Origin: Methanobacterium bryantii
Lineage (GTDB): Archaea; Methanobacteriota; Methanobacteria; Methanobacteriales; Methanobacteriaceae
Direction of reading: 5' to 3'
DNA length: 64,000 nucleotides
Assembly (NCBI RefSeq): GCF_002287175.1
Contig: NZ_LMVM01000040.1
Location: 124,001-188,000, forward strand
Positions 18,586 through 26,495 of the stretch are shown one piece after another (position 1 is the stretch's first letter; every line of letters starts with the position of its first letter). The notes beneath the pieces were generated by a model. It did no database searches. It was not told the DNA's origin and was given only the letters and a program-made list of their open reading frames with translations. A program made the position numbers and the translations under genes.

Positions 18586-18706
18586 TTGAAGGAAATCTCT
18601 CAAAAATTCGAAGAATTTTTGGAGCAGCAAATCTGAAAGATTTGCATGCTTCGATTTCCTGAACCCAAAAACATTCGGTTTTTGGATGCACCCACCCACC
18701 CTGTAA
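18586..18706. repeat. palindrome cluster A1
   Basis: An outer stem GGAAATC (18591-18597)/GATTTCC (18653-18659) encloses two perfect hairpins: CAAAAATTC-gaa-GAATTTTTG (18601-18621) and GCAAATCT-gaa-AGATTTGC (18627-18645). A third, CCAAAAAC-attcg-GTTTTTGG (18665-18685), follows, then a C-rich run CACCCACCCACCC. It contains no gene. It belongs to the same family as the clusters at 18.83, 19.05 and 23.9 kb. Confidence 0.85.
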
Positions 18707-18830
18707 TCATAGAAAAAAAGTTAAGCGACACCAGTTTTAGCTATAATTACCCGTACTTTTGATTTAGATACTCTTTAATTTTTTATTGATTCCAAGTGCT
18801 GTAATATGGAGTTTTATACATTAAAAACTT

Positions 18831-18921
18831 TCTAACATCCAAAATTTTTGATTTCGGAAGTTGAAGGAAAATTAAAAATTTTCCTGAACCCCAAACACTT
18901 CGTGTTTGGAGGTTTTCCCGC
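18831..18921. repeat. palindrome cluster A2
   Basis: GGAAAATT-aaa-AATTTTCC (18866-18884) is followed by CCAAACAC-ttc-GTGTTTGG (18891-18909). The second hairpin is flanked by AACC (18887-18890) and GGTT (18911-18914), and then by CCCGCCC. The order spacer-hairpin, AACC, hairpin, GGAGGTT, C-rich motif is the same as the last unit of the array at 23.9-24.1 kb. Confidence 0.8.
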
Positions 18922-18968
18922 CCTATTGTCCTTAGATGAACCAACAAAGTAGAGGACAAAATTGTTAC

Positions 18969-19037
18969 ATTTAATAGTCTCTTATGATTGAAAGGGGACT
19001 AAAAGAGGCATTACCTCGCATAGGAGAAATATTAAAT
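18969..19037 (+). ncRNA. candidate structured RNA core (copy A)
   Basis: A long imperfect stem (ATTTAATA-g-TCTC-t-TATG with CATA-g-GAGA-aa-TATTAAAT) closes on a conserved interior with GAAAGGGG, AAAGAGGC and CCTC. The copy at 24102-24160 keeps the interior but has a different stem that still pairs, which is what a structured RNA would show. Both copies are followed within about 25 bases by GGATACTTGCA. Orientation is not certain because the stems are palindromic; the plus strand is assigned from the GAAAGGGG motif. No known RNA family was recognised. Confidence 0.45.
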
Positions 19038-19052
19038 GATTTATGGATACTT

Positions 19053-19345
19053 GCAAAACTGTCAAAAATCTATGGTTTTTGCGGCCGAGGAAATAAATTT
19101 CCTCCGGCGTAGAAAAATGTTGTCAAAATTTTCAATTTTGACACCGCGAAAATCAAAGATTTTTCGCATGCCATGCATTTTTCTACAGCTTTGTTTTGCG
19201 CTCCGAAATCGTAGCTTACAAATCTTCGATTTGTGCTCCAAAAATTCTTCGAATTTTTGAGAGATTTCGAGAGCCAACAAAAAACGAAGTTTTTTGTGGC
19301 GTCAAAAACCTACAGTTTTTGACAGCTTACAGGGTTCCCACCAGC
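19053..19345. repeat. nested multi-branched palindrome array A4
   Basis: About 290 bp are almost wholly base-paired. GCAAAAC (19053-19059)/GTTTTGC (19193-19199) encloses hairpins at 19063-19081 and 19087-19104 and an 11-bp stem GTAGAAAAATG (19109-19119)/CATTTTTCTAC (19176-19186) that itself contains two hairpins (19122-19142, 19146-19167). A second branched unit, GCTCCGAAATC (19200-19210) with GATTTCG and GAGC (19263-19274), contains hairpins at 19218-19234 and 19239-19259. Simple hairpins at 19277-19297 and 19301-19323 follow, then CCCACC. Loops are mostly TTC, GAA, AAA or TAC. The ORFs that run through it are artefacts of the palindromes. Confidence 0.9.
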
Positions 19346-19488
19346 CCTGCAATTAAGATTCAATTTTTAGCTTTTTTTGTATCACCACCTGTATTTATTT
19401 ATGGTTGGAATGTGTTCTACCACAAAGAACTTAAATTATCACACAAAAATACATTCAGCATTTTCGTTTCTTGATATCACCTTCTTAA

Positions 19489-19558
19489 ACATGTTTAGAA
19501 AGTCTCCCACCCAATATACGGAGATTAACCGCCCGCCGCTTTCCTATATTAAACATGT
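19489..19558. repeat. palindromic element D, 3' of ABC cassette 2
   Basis: ACATGTTTA (19489-19497) pairs perfectly with TAAACATGT (19550-19558); inside, GAAAG (19498-19502) pairs with CTTTC (19539-19543), and TCTCC/GGAGA forms an inner hairpin. CCCACCC and CCCGCC lie between the stems, as in element C but in the opposite order. It begins 6 bp beyond the ABC ATPase stop codon, the same distance as element C from its own ATPase gene, although the outer stem sequences are unrelated. Confidence 0.8.
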
Positions 19559-19563
19559 GCTTT

Positions 19564-20232
19564 TCAGCCTTTTATTTCACCATCCAATACTGTTATAATT
19601 CTATCTGCCATAGTGGCTACGTCTGGAGAGTGTGTTACTATAATCAAGGTTACATTCTCTTTTTTGTGGATATCTTTAAGTAAATCCAGAATGATCTCCT
19701 GTGTTTTTGAATCTAAGGATCCCGTTGGTTCGTCTGCTAAAATAATAGAGGGGTGGTTGACAAGAGCTCTTGCTATCGCAACCCTCTGTCTTTCACCACC
19801 CGAAAGCTTTGTAGGTTTTTGATTGATTTTATTTTCAAGATTCACCGATTTTAAAAGTTCTAAAGCTCGCTTTTCCATCTGTCCATCTGAAAGAGGTGTT
19901 TCAATCAGGGGGATCTGGACGTTCTCAAATACAGTAAGGTTTGGGATCAGGTTATGCAGCTGGAACACAAAACCAATTTCGTCTGATCTGAACTTACTTA
20001 AATCTTCACTTCGAGTTAAATCAGTACCTGCTACACTTATACTGCCTTCGTCTGGGTTATCAAGTGCTCCGATCATGTTAAGGAGGGTTGATTTCCCAGA
20101 ACCTGACGGCCCTATAATGGAAACAAATTCTCCTTCTTTAATTTCAAGATCTATACCGTTCAATGCTGTTATTTGTCCTTCTTCATAACTTTTTTTGAGG
20201 CCTTTAATCTCAATGATGTTTATATTATTCAT
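19564..20232 (-). CDS. ABC transporter ATP-binding protein (LolD/MacB type), cassette 2
   Basis: The 222-residue ATPase shows Walker A (IGPSGSGKSTLLNMIGAL), the FVFQLHNLIPNLTVFENV Q-loop, the signature KLSGGERQRVAIARAL, Walker B (SIILADEPTGSLDSKT) and switch His (VTHSP). It closely matches the ATPase at 14205-14891 apart from a shorter C-terminus. The start overlaps the permease stop by 8 bp exactly as in cassette 1, so the two-gene unit was duplicated as a block. Its stop codon lies 6 bp from the stem of element D. Confidence 0.95.
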   Translation of the reverse strand: MNNINIIEIKGLKKSYEEGQITALNGIDLEIKEGEFVSIIGPSGSGKSTLLNMIGALDNPDEGSISVAGTDLTRSEDLSKFRSDEIGFVFQLHNLIPNLTVFENVQIPLIETPLSDGQMEKRALELLKSVNLENKINQKPTKLSGGERQRVAIARALVNHPSIILADEPTGSLDSKTQEIILDLLKDIHKKENVTLIIVTHSPDVATMADRIITVLDGEIKG

Positions 20233-21451
20233 AGCGCAGTGCCTCCGTTGGTGCTAGTCTGCTGGCCCTGTAAGCTGGATAAATTCCACCTAACAAACCT
20301 AGGAGCAGTGCAACGCCAATTCCTTTGAGCAGCAGGTATGCTGAAAATGCAGGTTCAATTCCCATCATAAGGTGGGTGGCAGATATAATTTCTACAATAC
20401 CTATTCCGACAACAAGGCCTACCACAATTGCTATTACTGCCAGGACCAGGGATTCTCCCAGTATCATGGTCATGATTCTCTGTTTAGTCCATCCAATGGC
20501 CCTCAGAACTCCTATTTCTCGTGTTCTTTCGGAAACTGCCTTCATCATGGTAACAATGACCACTATTCCTCCGACTAAAACTGCAAGCAATGAAACTGCC
20601 CATGAACCCGAATTGATAACATCAAGTCCATTATTCATCCTGTCCATTCCTGATAGTGATGTTGATGTCGATAATTCATTTGAATATTTCTGTTCAATGG
20701 TGTCGGCTAGATCTGTAGCACTGGTGCCGTCTGCTGCCTTAACCAGGATCAATGAAACTTCTCCAGTGTTTCCTGTGAGATTTTGGAGTTTTGAAAGTGA
20801 CATAACCACTCCCTGGTCATCCATGAAGTTGCCTGTTTCGTAGGTTCCTACAACTTTGAAAGTTTGATTGGATATGTTTAAAGTATCCCCTACGCTTTTA
20901 TTCAATCTTTGAGCGGCTGTTTCGCCGATTATTACTTCATTTCCGTTACTGTATGTAGTACCATTGGTTATAACAATGTCATCCATGCTCAGATCACTGC
21001 TGTCAATTCCTATTACGCTGTACATGTTCATTCGGAAGTTTCCTTGACCTTGGGGATTTGCAGATTCACTTGTACTATTGCTGCTGTTACTGTCACTGGT
21101 GCTGTTATCACTCAAGTCAATGTTTGTTCGTAGAACTCCTGTTGCATTAGCAACACCAGATATCTGCTGGATCTCGGTAACTGTAGTCTGATTAATTAAC
21201 TGCTGACTGCCGCCACCTGAAGGCCCTCCACCTCCCTCTGGACTTCCTCCTCCCCCACCAGTATTTCCGGATATCACTGAAAAATCAGCAGCACCGGCAG
21301 TCAGTGCTTTTTGGGTAGATGCAGAGAGGTTGTCAGTTACAAGACCGAGTCCTACCACCGCAGCGACGCCTATAGCAATTCCAAACACTGCCAGTAAACT
21401 CCTTGATTTATTCCTAAATATGTTCTTTATAATCAAATTCCTGAATTTCAT
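20225..21451 (-). CDS. FtsX/MacB-type ABC permease, cassette 2
   Basis: The 408-residue permease has an N-terminal helix, a MacB-PCD extracytoplasmic domain and three C-terminal helices with ERTREIGVLRAIGWTKQRI and GIYPAYRASRLAPTEALRYE. Compared with its paralog at 14884-16017 the extracytoplasmic domain carries two low-complexity insertions: a Gly-rich stretch (GNTGGGGGSPEGGGG) near residue 65 and a Ser/Asn stretch (NSTSDSNSSNSTSES) near residue 115, which probably form flexible loops. It is translationally coupled to the ATPase. The transported substrate is unknown. Confidence 0.93.
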   Translation of the reverse strand: MKFRNLIIKNIFRNKSRSLLAVFGIAIGVAAVVGLGLVTDNLSASTQKALTAGAADFSVISGNTGGGGGSPEGGGGPSGGGSQQLINQTTVTEIQQISGVANATGVLRTNIDLSDNSTSDSNSSNSTSESANPQGQGNFRMNMYSVIGIDSSDLSMDDIVITNGTTYSNGNEVIIGETAAQRLNKSVGDTLNISNQTFKVVGTYETGNFMDDQGVVMSLSKLQNLTGNTGEVSLILVKAADGTSATDLADTIEQKYSNELSTSTSLSGMDRMNNGLDVINSGSWAVSLLAVLVGGIVVIVTMMKAVSERTREIGVLRAIGWTKQRIMTMILGESLVLAVIAIVVGLVVGIGIVEIISATHLMMGIEPAFSAYLLLKGIGVALLLGLLGGIYPAYRASRLAPTEALRYE

Positions 21452-21791
21452 GCTCTTTTGTTTAAATAGCCATAGTTAAGTAGTTATTCCAGATTTAAGT
21501 CCAAATTTATACTAATTATACCCAAATCTCTACCAAATTATTTTTACATATCCATAAAATTAGAAACAGCTACGGATCACTAAAAAAATAAAATCCTATT
21601 TTTCAGCCTTGGAAATATTTCATAACTATTTTAGAATTTAATTCTAAATTTGGACTAGTATGTGGCTTATTATATAAAAACAGCGGAATTCCGGCATATT
21701 TTGGGCTAAATTTGGGAAAAGCTTTATATTCTTTCTGGCTCTTAATTGGAGCATAGATATTATTAAAAAACTTTAGCAGTGTGAAATATTC
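21452..21791 (+). other. divergent intergenic region with promoters
   Basis: About 340 AT-rich bases separate ABC cassette 2 (leftward) from the glycosyltransferase (rightward). TATA-like elements are TATATAAA at 21671-21678 and CTTTATATT near 21722-21730 for the rightward gene. No ORF or strong palindrome was found. Confidence 0.4.
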
Positions 21792-23603
21792 ATGTTTACA
21801 AAAATTAAAGAAAAATGGTGGATTATAACCTTATTCAGTATATTTGTATTCTCATTTATACTGGATATGTATGTATTAACGCGTTATAACTTATCTTACG
21901 GAATGGACGGTCCTTTTTATGATCTTCAGGTTTTGAATATACTTAAAACAGGCCTTCCTGCCAGTAATGATCCTCCGCTTGTTTACTATATGCTTACTCC
22001 TTTTGTACTTATAAGTGGAAATTCTTTTCTTGGAATAAAAATTGGAATGGCTCTTCTTGGGTCACTTATGGCATTTCCTGCATTTCTACTTACAGAGATG
22101 TTTGGTGAAAAGATTGACATAGAATCTAAGATCCCTGCCCTTTTAAGTGCATTTCTAATAACTGTAAACATATTTTACTTCCAGCTGATTGGAGATTTCA
22201 TGCAGAATTTAGTGGGTGTCTTTTTCCTGCTCCTCTTAATATATTTTGCAGTTAAGTGGCTTGAAAATCCAAAAGAATGGAAAAAATATGGAATTCTGGC
22301 GATTACGATTCTTCTATGTAACATATTTATACATATTTATACGGGAATACTTGCAGTCATTCTGTTTATTTCTCTTTTATTGTTTAACTGGATTTTAATA
22401 TCTTATAAAACAGGAAAAGTAGAAATGAAAGGTTTAAAAATATTGGGAATAGTTAGTATTTTAGTTATAGGGGGATTAGCAATTTTATTTGCTGTATATC
22501 CATATATGTTCTCTAAATTCACTACTGTACTTTCATTCCTGAATAATTCATCTACAAACAGTTCTAATTTAACTGGGGGGAATTTTGTTAATCCGGTAAT
22601 ATTTTTAACTGTTCCTTTCATTTTAGGAGTGCTTGTTACTATATATATTTTCTATAATGGGCTTAAAGAAAAGATAAATGTAGAAAGAAAGGTAATAAGT
22701 AGAAAGACGCTTTTGGCATGGGCTTATTTAGTACTGACAGTAATTTTAATTAGTTTAACTGTGGCGCCTTCAGTGGACTCTCAGTATAAAAGCAGGTTCA
22801 TAGAGTTGGCATTTGTTCCAATTGCCCTTATGGTACCATTAGGCTTAAAATTCATTGAAAACTGGCTGTCAAAGATATACCCTTCTAAAAGAAGGTTAAA
22901 ATTAGGGTTAATAAGCTTAATAGCAGTTATATTTGTTATATCAAGTTTTTATACCGTTACTGGAGAATTCTCAAGTATGGGGCCAAGTATAACTTCTGAA
23001 CAGTATAATAATTTGGTTTCTCTCAAAGAAAATCTTACATCTAATAACATCGACACAAATGGTATAATACTGGTCAATGATTATCATACTGGTTACTGGG
23101 TGGAATATGTACTTGGAATGCAGGTGGAAACAGGAAACCTGAGTGAAATTCAGAAAGAATATCCAAATCGAACTATATATGCGGTTACTTTGACACAAAA
23201 TGGCCAATCTCAATTAAAAGGAAATTCCGAGTATTTATGGAATCCGCTGCTTCCTTATTCATTCCCATTTGTAGGATGGAACTTTGATAATTCATTTAAT
23301 TCAACTGGTGGCCAGAAACAGCTTTCACAAAACATGTCTCCTCCAGGAGATTTGGGAAATGCAACTGGGCAGAATCGATCTGGCACTCCTCCAAATGGTT
23401 TAGGAAGTAATAGGCAAAATGACAAAAGTTCCACATTTAATGATACTGGAACGGGTCCAAATAGTGCTGCAAGTGGCGTAAATGGTCCAGTTAATGGAGG
23501 TTCATCTGGAGGTATGTCAGATCAAAACTTAAACAGGATAATATCTGATTATGGGACCTTAATTTTCAGTGGAAGTAATTTTAAGATATATAAAATATCT
23601 TAA
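21792..23603 (+). CDS. membrane glycosyltransferase (GT39/PMT-like)
   Basis: The 603-residue integral membrane protein has about 11-12 helices. After the first helix comes YGMDGPFYDLQVLNILKTG, the position where lipid-dependent GT-C glycosyltransferases carry their catalytic acidic residue, followed by PPLVYYMLTPF. The helices end near residue 385. The C-terminal 200 residues are extracytoplasmic, and the segment at about 505-580 is low-complexity (Asn, Gly, Ser and Pro rich). It probably transfers a sugar from a polyprenyl-phosphate donor to a surface protein or glycan (inference from fold). It is not in an operon, and lies between ABC cassette 2 and the palindrome cluster. Confidence 0.75.
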   Translation: MFTKIKEKWWIITLFSIFVFSFILDMYVLTRYNLSYGMDGPFYDLQVLNILKTGLPASNDPPLVYYMLTPFVLISGNSFLGIKIGMALLGSLMAFPAFLLTEMFGEKIDIESKIPALLSAFLITVNIFYFQLIGDFMQNLVGVFFLLLLIYFAVKWLENPKEWKKYGILAITILLCNIFIHIYTGILAVILFISLLLFNWILISYKTGKVEMKGLKILGIVSILVIGGLAILFAVYPYMFSKFTTVLSFLNNSSTNSSNLTGGNFVNPVIFLTVPFILGVLVTIYIFYNGLKEKINVERKVISRKTLLAWAYLVLTVILISLTVAPSVDSQYKSRFIELAFVPIALMVPLGLKFIENWLSKIYPSKRRLKLGLISLIAVIFVISSFYTVTGEFSSMGPSITSEQYNNLVSLKENLTSNNIDTNGIILVNDYHTGYWVEYVLGMQVETGNLSEIQKEYPNRTIYAVTLTQNGQSQLKGNSEYLWNPLLPYSFPFVGWNFDNSFNSTGGQKQLSQNMSPPGDLGNATGQNRSGTPPNGLGSNRQNDKSSTFNDTGTGPNSAASGVNGPVNGGSSGGMSDQNLNRIISDYGTLIFSGSNFKIYKIS

Positions 23604-23892
23604 CTCCCTATTTTAATAAAATCCTTAAAATATTCTATGGGGGGAACGATTTCGCAGCAGATAAAATAAATTAAACTTTTTAGCGTAAATATAATTTATA
23701 AAATGAAGCTTGAGAAAATATTACTACTTCTTTTATGTGGAATAAAGCTAAGTCTATATTTCTATATCTAAAATTAACTGATAAATTTCTATTTGAATTT
23801 ACTCTCTAATTCTCTTTAAATTAAAATTTAATATTTTTAAAATTAGCATGCTAAAATATAATTAATTCTAAATTAAAATAAAAAATTGTTTT
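23604..23892 (+). other. AT-rich non-coding stretch after the glycosyltransferase
   Basis: No ORF, RNA gene or strong hairpin is seen here; it leads directly into the palindrome array. Confidence 0.35.
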
Positions 23893-24082
23893 ACCTCTAT
23901 TATTAGAGGTTGTTAAAATTCAGAATGAATTTTGTAACCTCAAAAATCCTACGGATTTTTGGAGGTTGAAGGAAAACTTACAGTTTTCCGAAACCTCAAA
24001 AAAAATTTTCAATTTTTTTTGGAGGTTGAAGAAAAATTCTATGAATTTTTCGAAACCTCAAAAACCTCTGGTTTTTGGAGGT
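23893..24082. repeat. tandem AACCTC-hairpin-GGAGGTT array
   Basis: Three units share the frame AACCTC-hairpin-GGAGGT(T): 23936-23967 (hairpin AAAAATCC-tac-GGATTTTT), 23992-24027 (AAAAAAAATT-ttc-AATTTTTTTT) and 24054-24082 (AAAAACC-tct-GGTTTTT). They are joined by gaa-hairpin-ga spacers (GGAAAAC/GTTTTCC at 23971-23989 and GAAAAATTC/GAATTTTTC at 24031-24051). Unit starts are 56 and 62 bp apart. A half-related palindrome (ACCTC/GAGGT, 23893-23910) and hairpin (about 23914-23934) lie to the left, and CCCACCC follows on the right. Stem sequences differ while pairing and frame are kept. Confidence 0.9.
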
Positions 24083-24101
24083 GACCCACCCACTGTGCAA
24101 T

Positions 24102-24160
24102 ATAATCTTCTATGAGCGAAAGGGGATTCAAAGAGGCTAAGCCTCACATAGAAGATATTA
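24102..24160 (+). ncRNA. candidate structured RNA core (copy B)
   Basis: AATCTTCTATG pairs with CATAGAAGATATT around GCGAAAGGGG, then the small hairpin GAGGC-taa-GCCTC. It corresponds to copy A at 18969-19037: the same interior motifs, a different but still paired stem, and the same downstream GGATACTTGCA. A perfect TTGCAGGT/ACCTGCAA stem around GCCCGCC follows at 24179-24202; in the other locus this point is occupied by the large array A4. No known family was recognised. Confidence 0.45.
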
Positions 24161-24254
24161 AGCGACATATTTGGATACTTGCAGGTGCCCGCCAACCTGC
24201 AATTAATATTCTGTTTTTAATTTTCTTGATATCACCTGTAATTAGTTCATTATT

Positions 24255-24318
24255 TTATATTGAGAGGTTTCAGTATATGGAAAGATGGTGAGATGATTTA
24301 ACCTCTCAATATATGTAA
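24255..24318. repeat. inverted repeat bounding a short spacer
   Basis: ATATTGAGAGGTT and AACCTCTCAATAT form a perfect 13-bp stem around a spacer of about 30 bases. It lies at the position equivalent to element D, since both loci share a CTTGATATCACC sequence just to its left, but it lacks the C-rich motifs. Another AT-rich, gene-free stretch continues to 24606. Confidence 0.7.
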
Positions 24319-24606
24319 TTATACTTTTAACTTATTTGTTCCCGATTTTTAATAATTCGGTTCATGTACTTCACGTTTTAATGTTGGAGTGCTAAATTTA
24401 AGTATTTATTCCAGATTTATACCCAAATCTATACCAAATGTTGCTGTGAAAAGAAGCTTATCAAAATATTACTAATTTTTTTAAGTGATTTAAAAAAAAA
24501 AGAAATGATATCTGATGTAATTATATCAAAATACTGATCTTTTAGGTAATATTTAAAAAAAAGGAATGAATACTTAATTATAATCTAAAAAAGGGGTAAA
24601 ATAAGT

Positions 24607-25107
24607 TTAGTCCAATGTGATCTTTAAAAGGACTGATAGGGCTATAAGCTGGATCACATTAATGGAAGATAACGGGAATTGAGGTCGATCTATATCAAAA
24701 CCATGTTGTCCCATGCCCATAACCAGATTTAGGATCAAAAATCCGGTAGATACAACGTTTTGAATTAGTAATAGCGAAGCAAATATTAAAAGGCCCATGG
24801 TAAATTTGGATTTGAGCTGCCTGTAATTTTTCATGTAGATATAAATTAATGCTATTAATAAGCAGATATTTGCAATTCCAACTACAATAGATAAATATGA
24901 GGTTCCTATGCCTCCGATATCAATTCCATTCGGGCCTATATGAAATGGTCCTAAAGTGATACCGCCGTCATTTAAACCACTATCTATATGCGGTGCACTA
25001 TGCCCTATACCAATATCGGGGTTCATATTTGTACCGTTTGGCACTTTTGTAAAATGTGGGCTAATATCTGTACCATTTGGCGTTGCGTTTGTGGAATTTT
25101 GTATCAT
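24607..25107 (-). CDS. small membrane protein with Asn/Gly-rich N-terminus, paralog 3
   Basis: The 166-residue product has the same three-helix core as 12781-13080 and 17774-18073 (IYIYMKNYRQLKSKFTMGLL and a closing IALSVLLKITLD). It is preceded by about 65 extra residues rich in Asn, Pro, Gly and His (for example NSTNATPNGTDISPHFTKV), which may be extracytoplasmic. It follows the winged-helix gene at 25149-25430 by 41 bp, repeating the regulator-membrane protein pairing. Function unknown. Confidence 0.75.
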   Translation of the reverse strand: MIQNSTNATPNGTDISPHFTKVPNGTNMNPDIGIGHSAPHIDSGLNDGGITLGPFHIGPNGIDIGGIGTSYLSIVVGIANICLLIALIYIYMKNYRQLKSKFTMGLLIFASLLLIQNVVSTGFLILNLVMGMGQHGFDIDRPQFPLSSINVIQLIALSVLLKITLD

Positions 25108-25148
25108 TTTATATCCTCTACTATCTCAATTTTTTGCATTTTAAATAT

Positions 25149-25430
25149 CTACTTTTTCCCAATTTGTTCCCAAATCTCGTTGAAAACATCATAGTTTTTT
25201 TCCATATTTTCTGTTAGAAAATACATTTTACCGTATTTTCCTCCTGTGGACTTAATGATGCCGTTGTCTTCTAAAACTTTAATATGGTGCCTTATAGTTT
25301 TATAATCAAGCTGAAGTTCTTCAGAAAGTTGGTTTGCATTATATGGTCTATCATTTAACGACTTAATTATTTTGGCACGGTTTAATCCGCCTTTCATTCC
25401 GGCGATTAACCACCACAACAGCTTTTTCAT
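25149..25430 (-). CDS. winged-helix (ArsR-like) regulator, paralog
   Basis: The 93-residue protein is a single winged HTH opening MKKLLWWLIAGMKGGLNRAK, with recognition segment ANQLSEELQLDYKTIRHHI and wing KYGKMYFLTENM. It closely matches the product at 18089-18382 along its whole length. It is co-directional with, and just upstream of, a three-helix membrane protein. It is probably autoregulatory or tuned by the membrane partner (inference). Confidence 0.85.
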   Translation of the reverse strand: MKKLLWWLIAGMKGGLNRAKIIKSLNDRPYNANQLSEELQLDYKTIRHHIKVLEDNGIIKSTGGKYGKMYFLTENMEKNYDVFNEIWEQIGKK

Positions 25431-25634
25431 GTAATCACTTATGAGAATTAGGACATTGCTCTATTTATTTTTATGACTTAAAAACTTGATTAATAAAATT
25501 ATTTTTGCTCATGTATATGAATTATACTTTAATTAAATTGTAATTTTGATATAGTAATTATCGTAACATGTAGTTGATAATCCACATGAAAGATATAATT
25601 TACATTATTTACATAACTTTCATAGATGATTGAT

Positions 25635-26495
25635 TTATATTATTCGCTCAATTGGTACAACCAGAATATCCTTTGCACCTATTTTTTTAAGCCTGTTTAC
25701 GGTATTAAAGACTTCACGTTCATCTACAACTGCCTGAACTGCCACAATGTCTTCATTTGAAACAACTTGAGAAACAGTTGGTCCTGTAAGCCCCGGCATT
25801 GCTTTTTTAACATCTTCAAGGGATTCTTTATTGACGTTCATCATGACGAGTTTTTTGCCCTCTGCATCTAGAACTCCTTTTATACCTGTCCGTATGGCTT
25901 CTATTTTTTCGTTTTTGTCTTTAAAACTTTCTTTATTTGCAATTAGTTTTATGGAACTTTCAAGTATGGTATCTATAATCTTAAGATGATTCATTTTGAG
26001 TGTTGTGCCTGTACTTGTGAGATCTGCTACAATATCTGCAACACCTATAAAGGGCGCAATTTCGGTTGACCCGCTTAATTCAACTATTTTGACGTTTATA
26101 CCTTTATTTTTCAGGTATTTTTTTGTCAAATTAGGAAATTCTGTGGCTACAATGGCACCGTTATCTATGTCTAGTATGTTGTTAATTTTAGAATCTTCAG
26201 GTACAGCTAAAACAAGTTTAGCACTTCCAAAATTAAGATCCTCTAAAATTTCAACATCTGCTTCTTTTTCTTCTATTAAATCGAGGCCGGTTATTCCAAG
26301 GTCTGCTGCGCCGTCTGCAACAAATTCTGGAATATCTGCAGCCCTTGTAAACATAACACTTGTATCTTCATCATATGTTTCTGAGAAGAGCTTTCTATTT
26401 GCCGTATCTTTAATACCAATTCCTGCTTTTTCCAAAAGTTTAACTGCAGGATCACTAATTCTTCCTTTTGATGGAAGCGCTATTTTTAACTGCAT
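25635..26495 (-). CDS. hisG: ATP phosphoribosyltransferase, long form
   Basis: It catalyses the first step of histidine synthesis (ATP + PRPP to phosphoribosyl-ATP). The 286-residue length and the C-terminal ACT-like domain (ending VNRLKKIGAKDILVVPIERII) mark the long, hexameric form that is feedback-inhibited by histidine and needs no HisZ. N-terminal landmarks are LKIALPSKGRISDPAVKLLE and the GADLGITGLDLI/GVADIVADLTSTGTTL phosphate-binding loop. No other his gene is adjacent. GGGAGG lies upstream of the ATG. Confidence 0.96.
   Translation of the reverse strand: MQLKIALPSKGRISDPAVKLLEKAGIGIKDTANRKLFSETYDEDTSVMFTRAADIPEFVADGAADLGITGLDLIEEKEADVEILEDLNFGSAKLVLAVPEDSKINNILDIDNGAIVATEFPNLTKKYLKNKGINVKIVELSGSTEIAPFIGVADIVADLTSTGTTLKMNHLKIIDTILESSIKLIANKESFKDKNEKIEAIRTGIKGVLDAEGKKLVMMNVNKESLEDVKKAMPGLTGPTVSQVVSNEDIVAVQAVVDEREVFNTVNRLKKIGAKDILVVPIERII

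Noticed and set aside
14110..19558. Integron-like attC sites or IS ends for elements C and D
   Set aside because: The stems are unrelated in sequence, no integrase or transposase is nearby, and no core-site consensus is visible.
19036..19598. ORFs of 70-92 codons on both strands
   Set aside because: They run through the nested palindromes and owe their length to repeated stem sequences; no ribosome-binding site or protein-like composition.
23893..24082. CRISPR array
   Set aside because: The repeated parts (AACCTC, GGAGGTT) are only 6-7 bp, the spacers are palindromic, and there is no constant direct repeat or cas gene.
18969..24160. Group II intron domain V
   Set aside because: The GAAAGGGG and GAGGC motifs superficially recall it, but the AGC/GAAA-bulge arrangement of domain V is absent and there is no reverse transcriptase.
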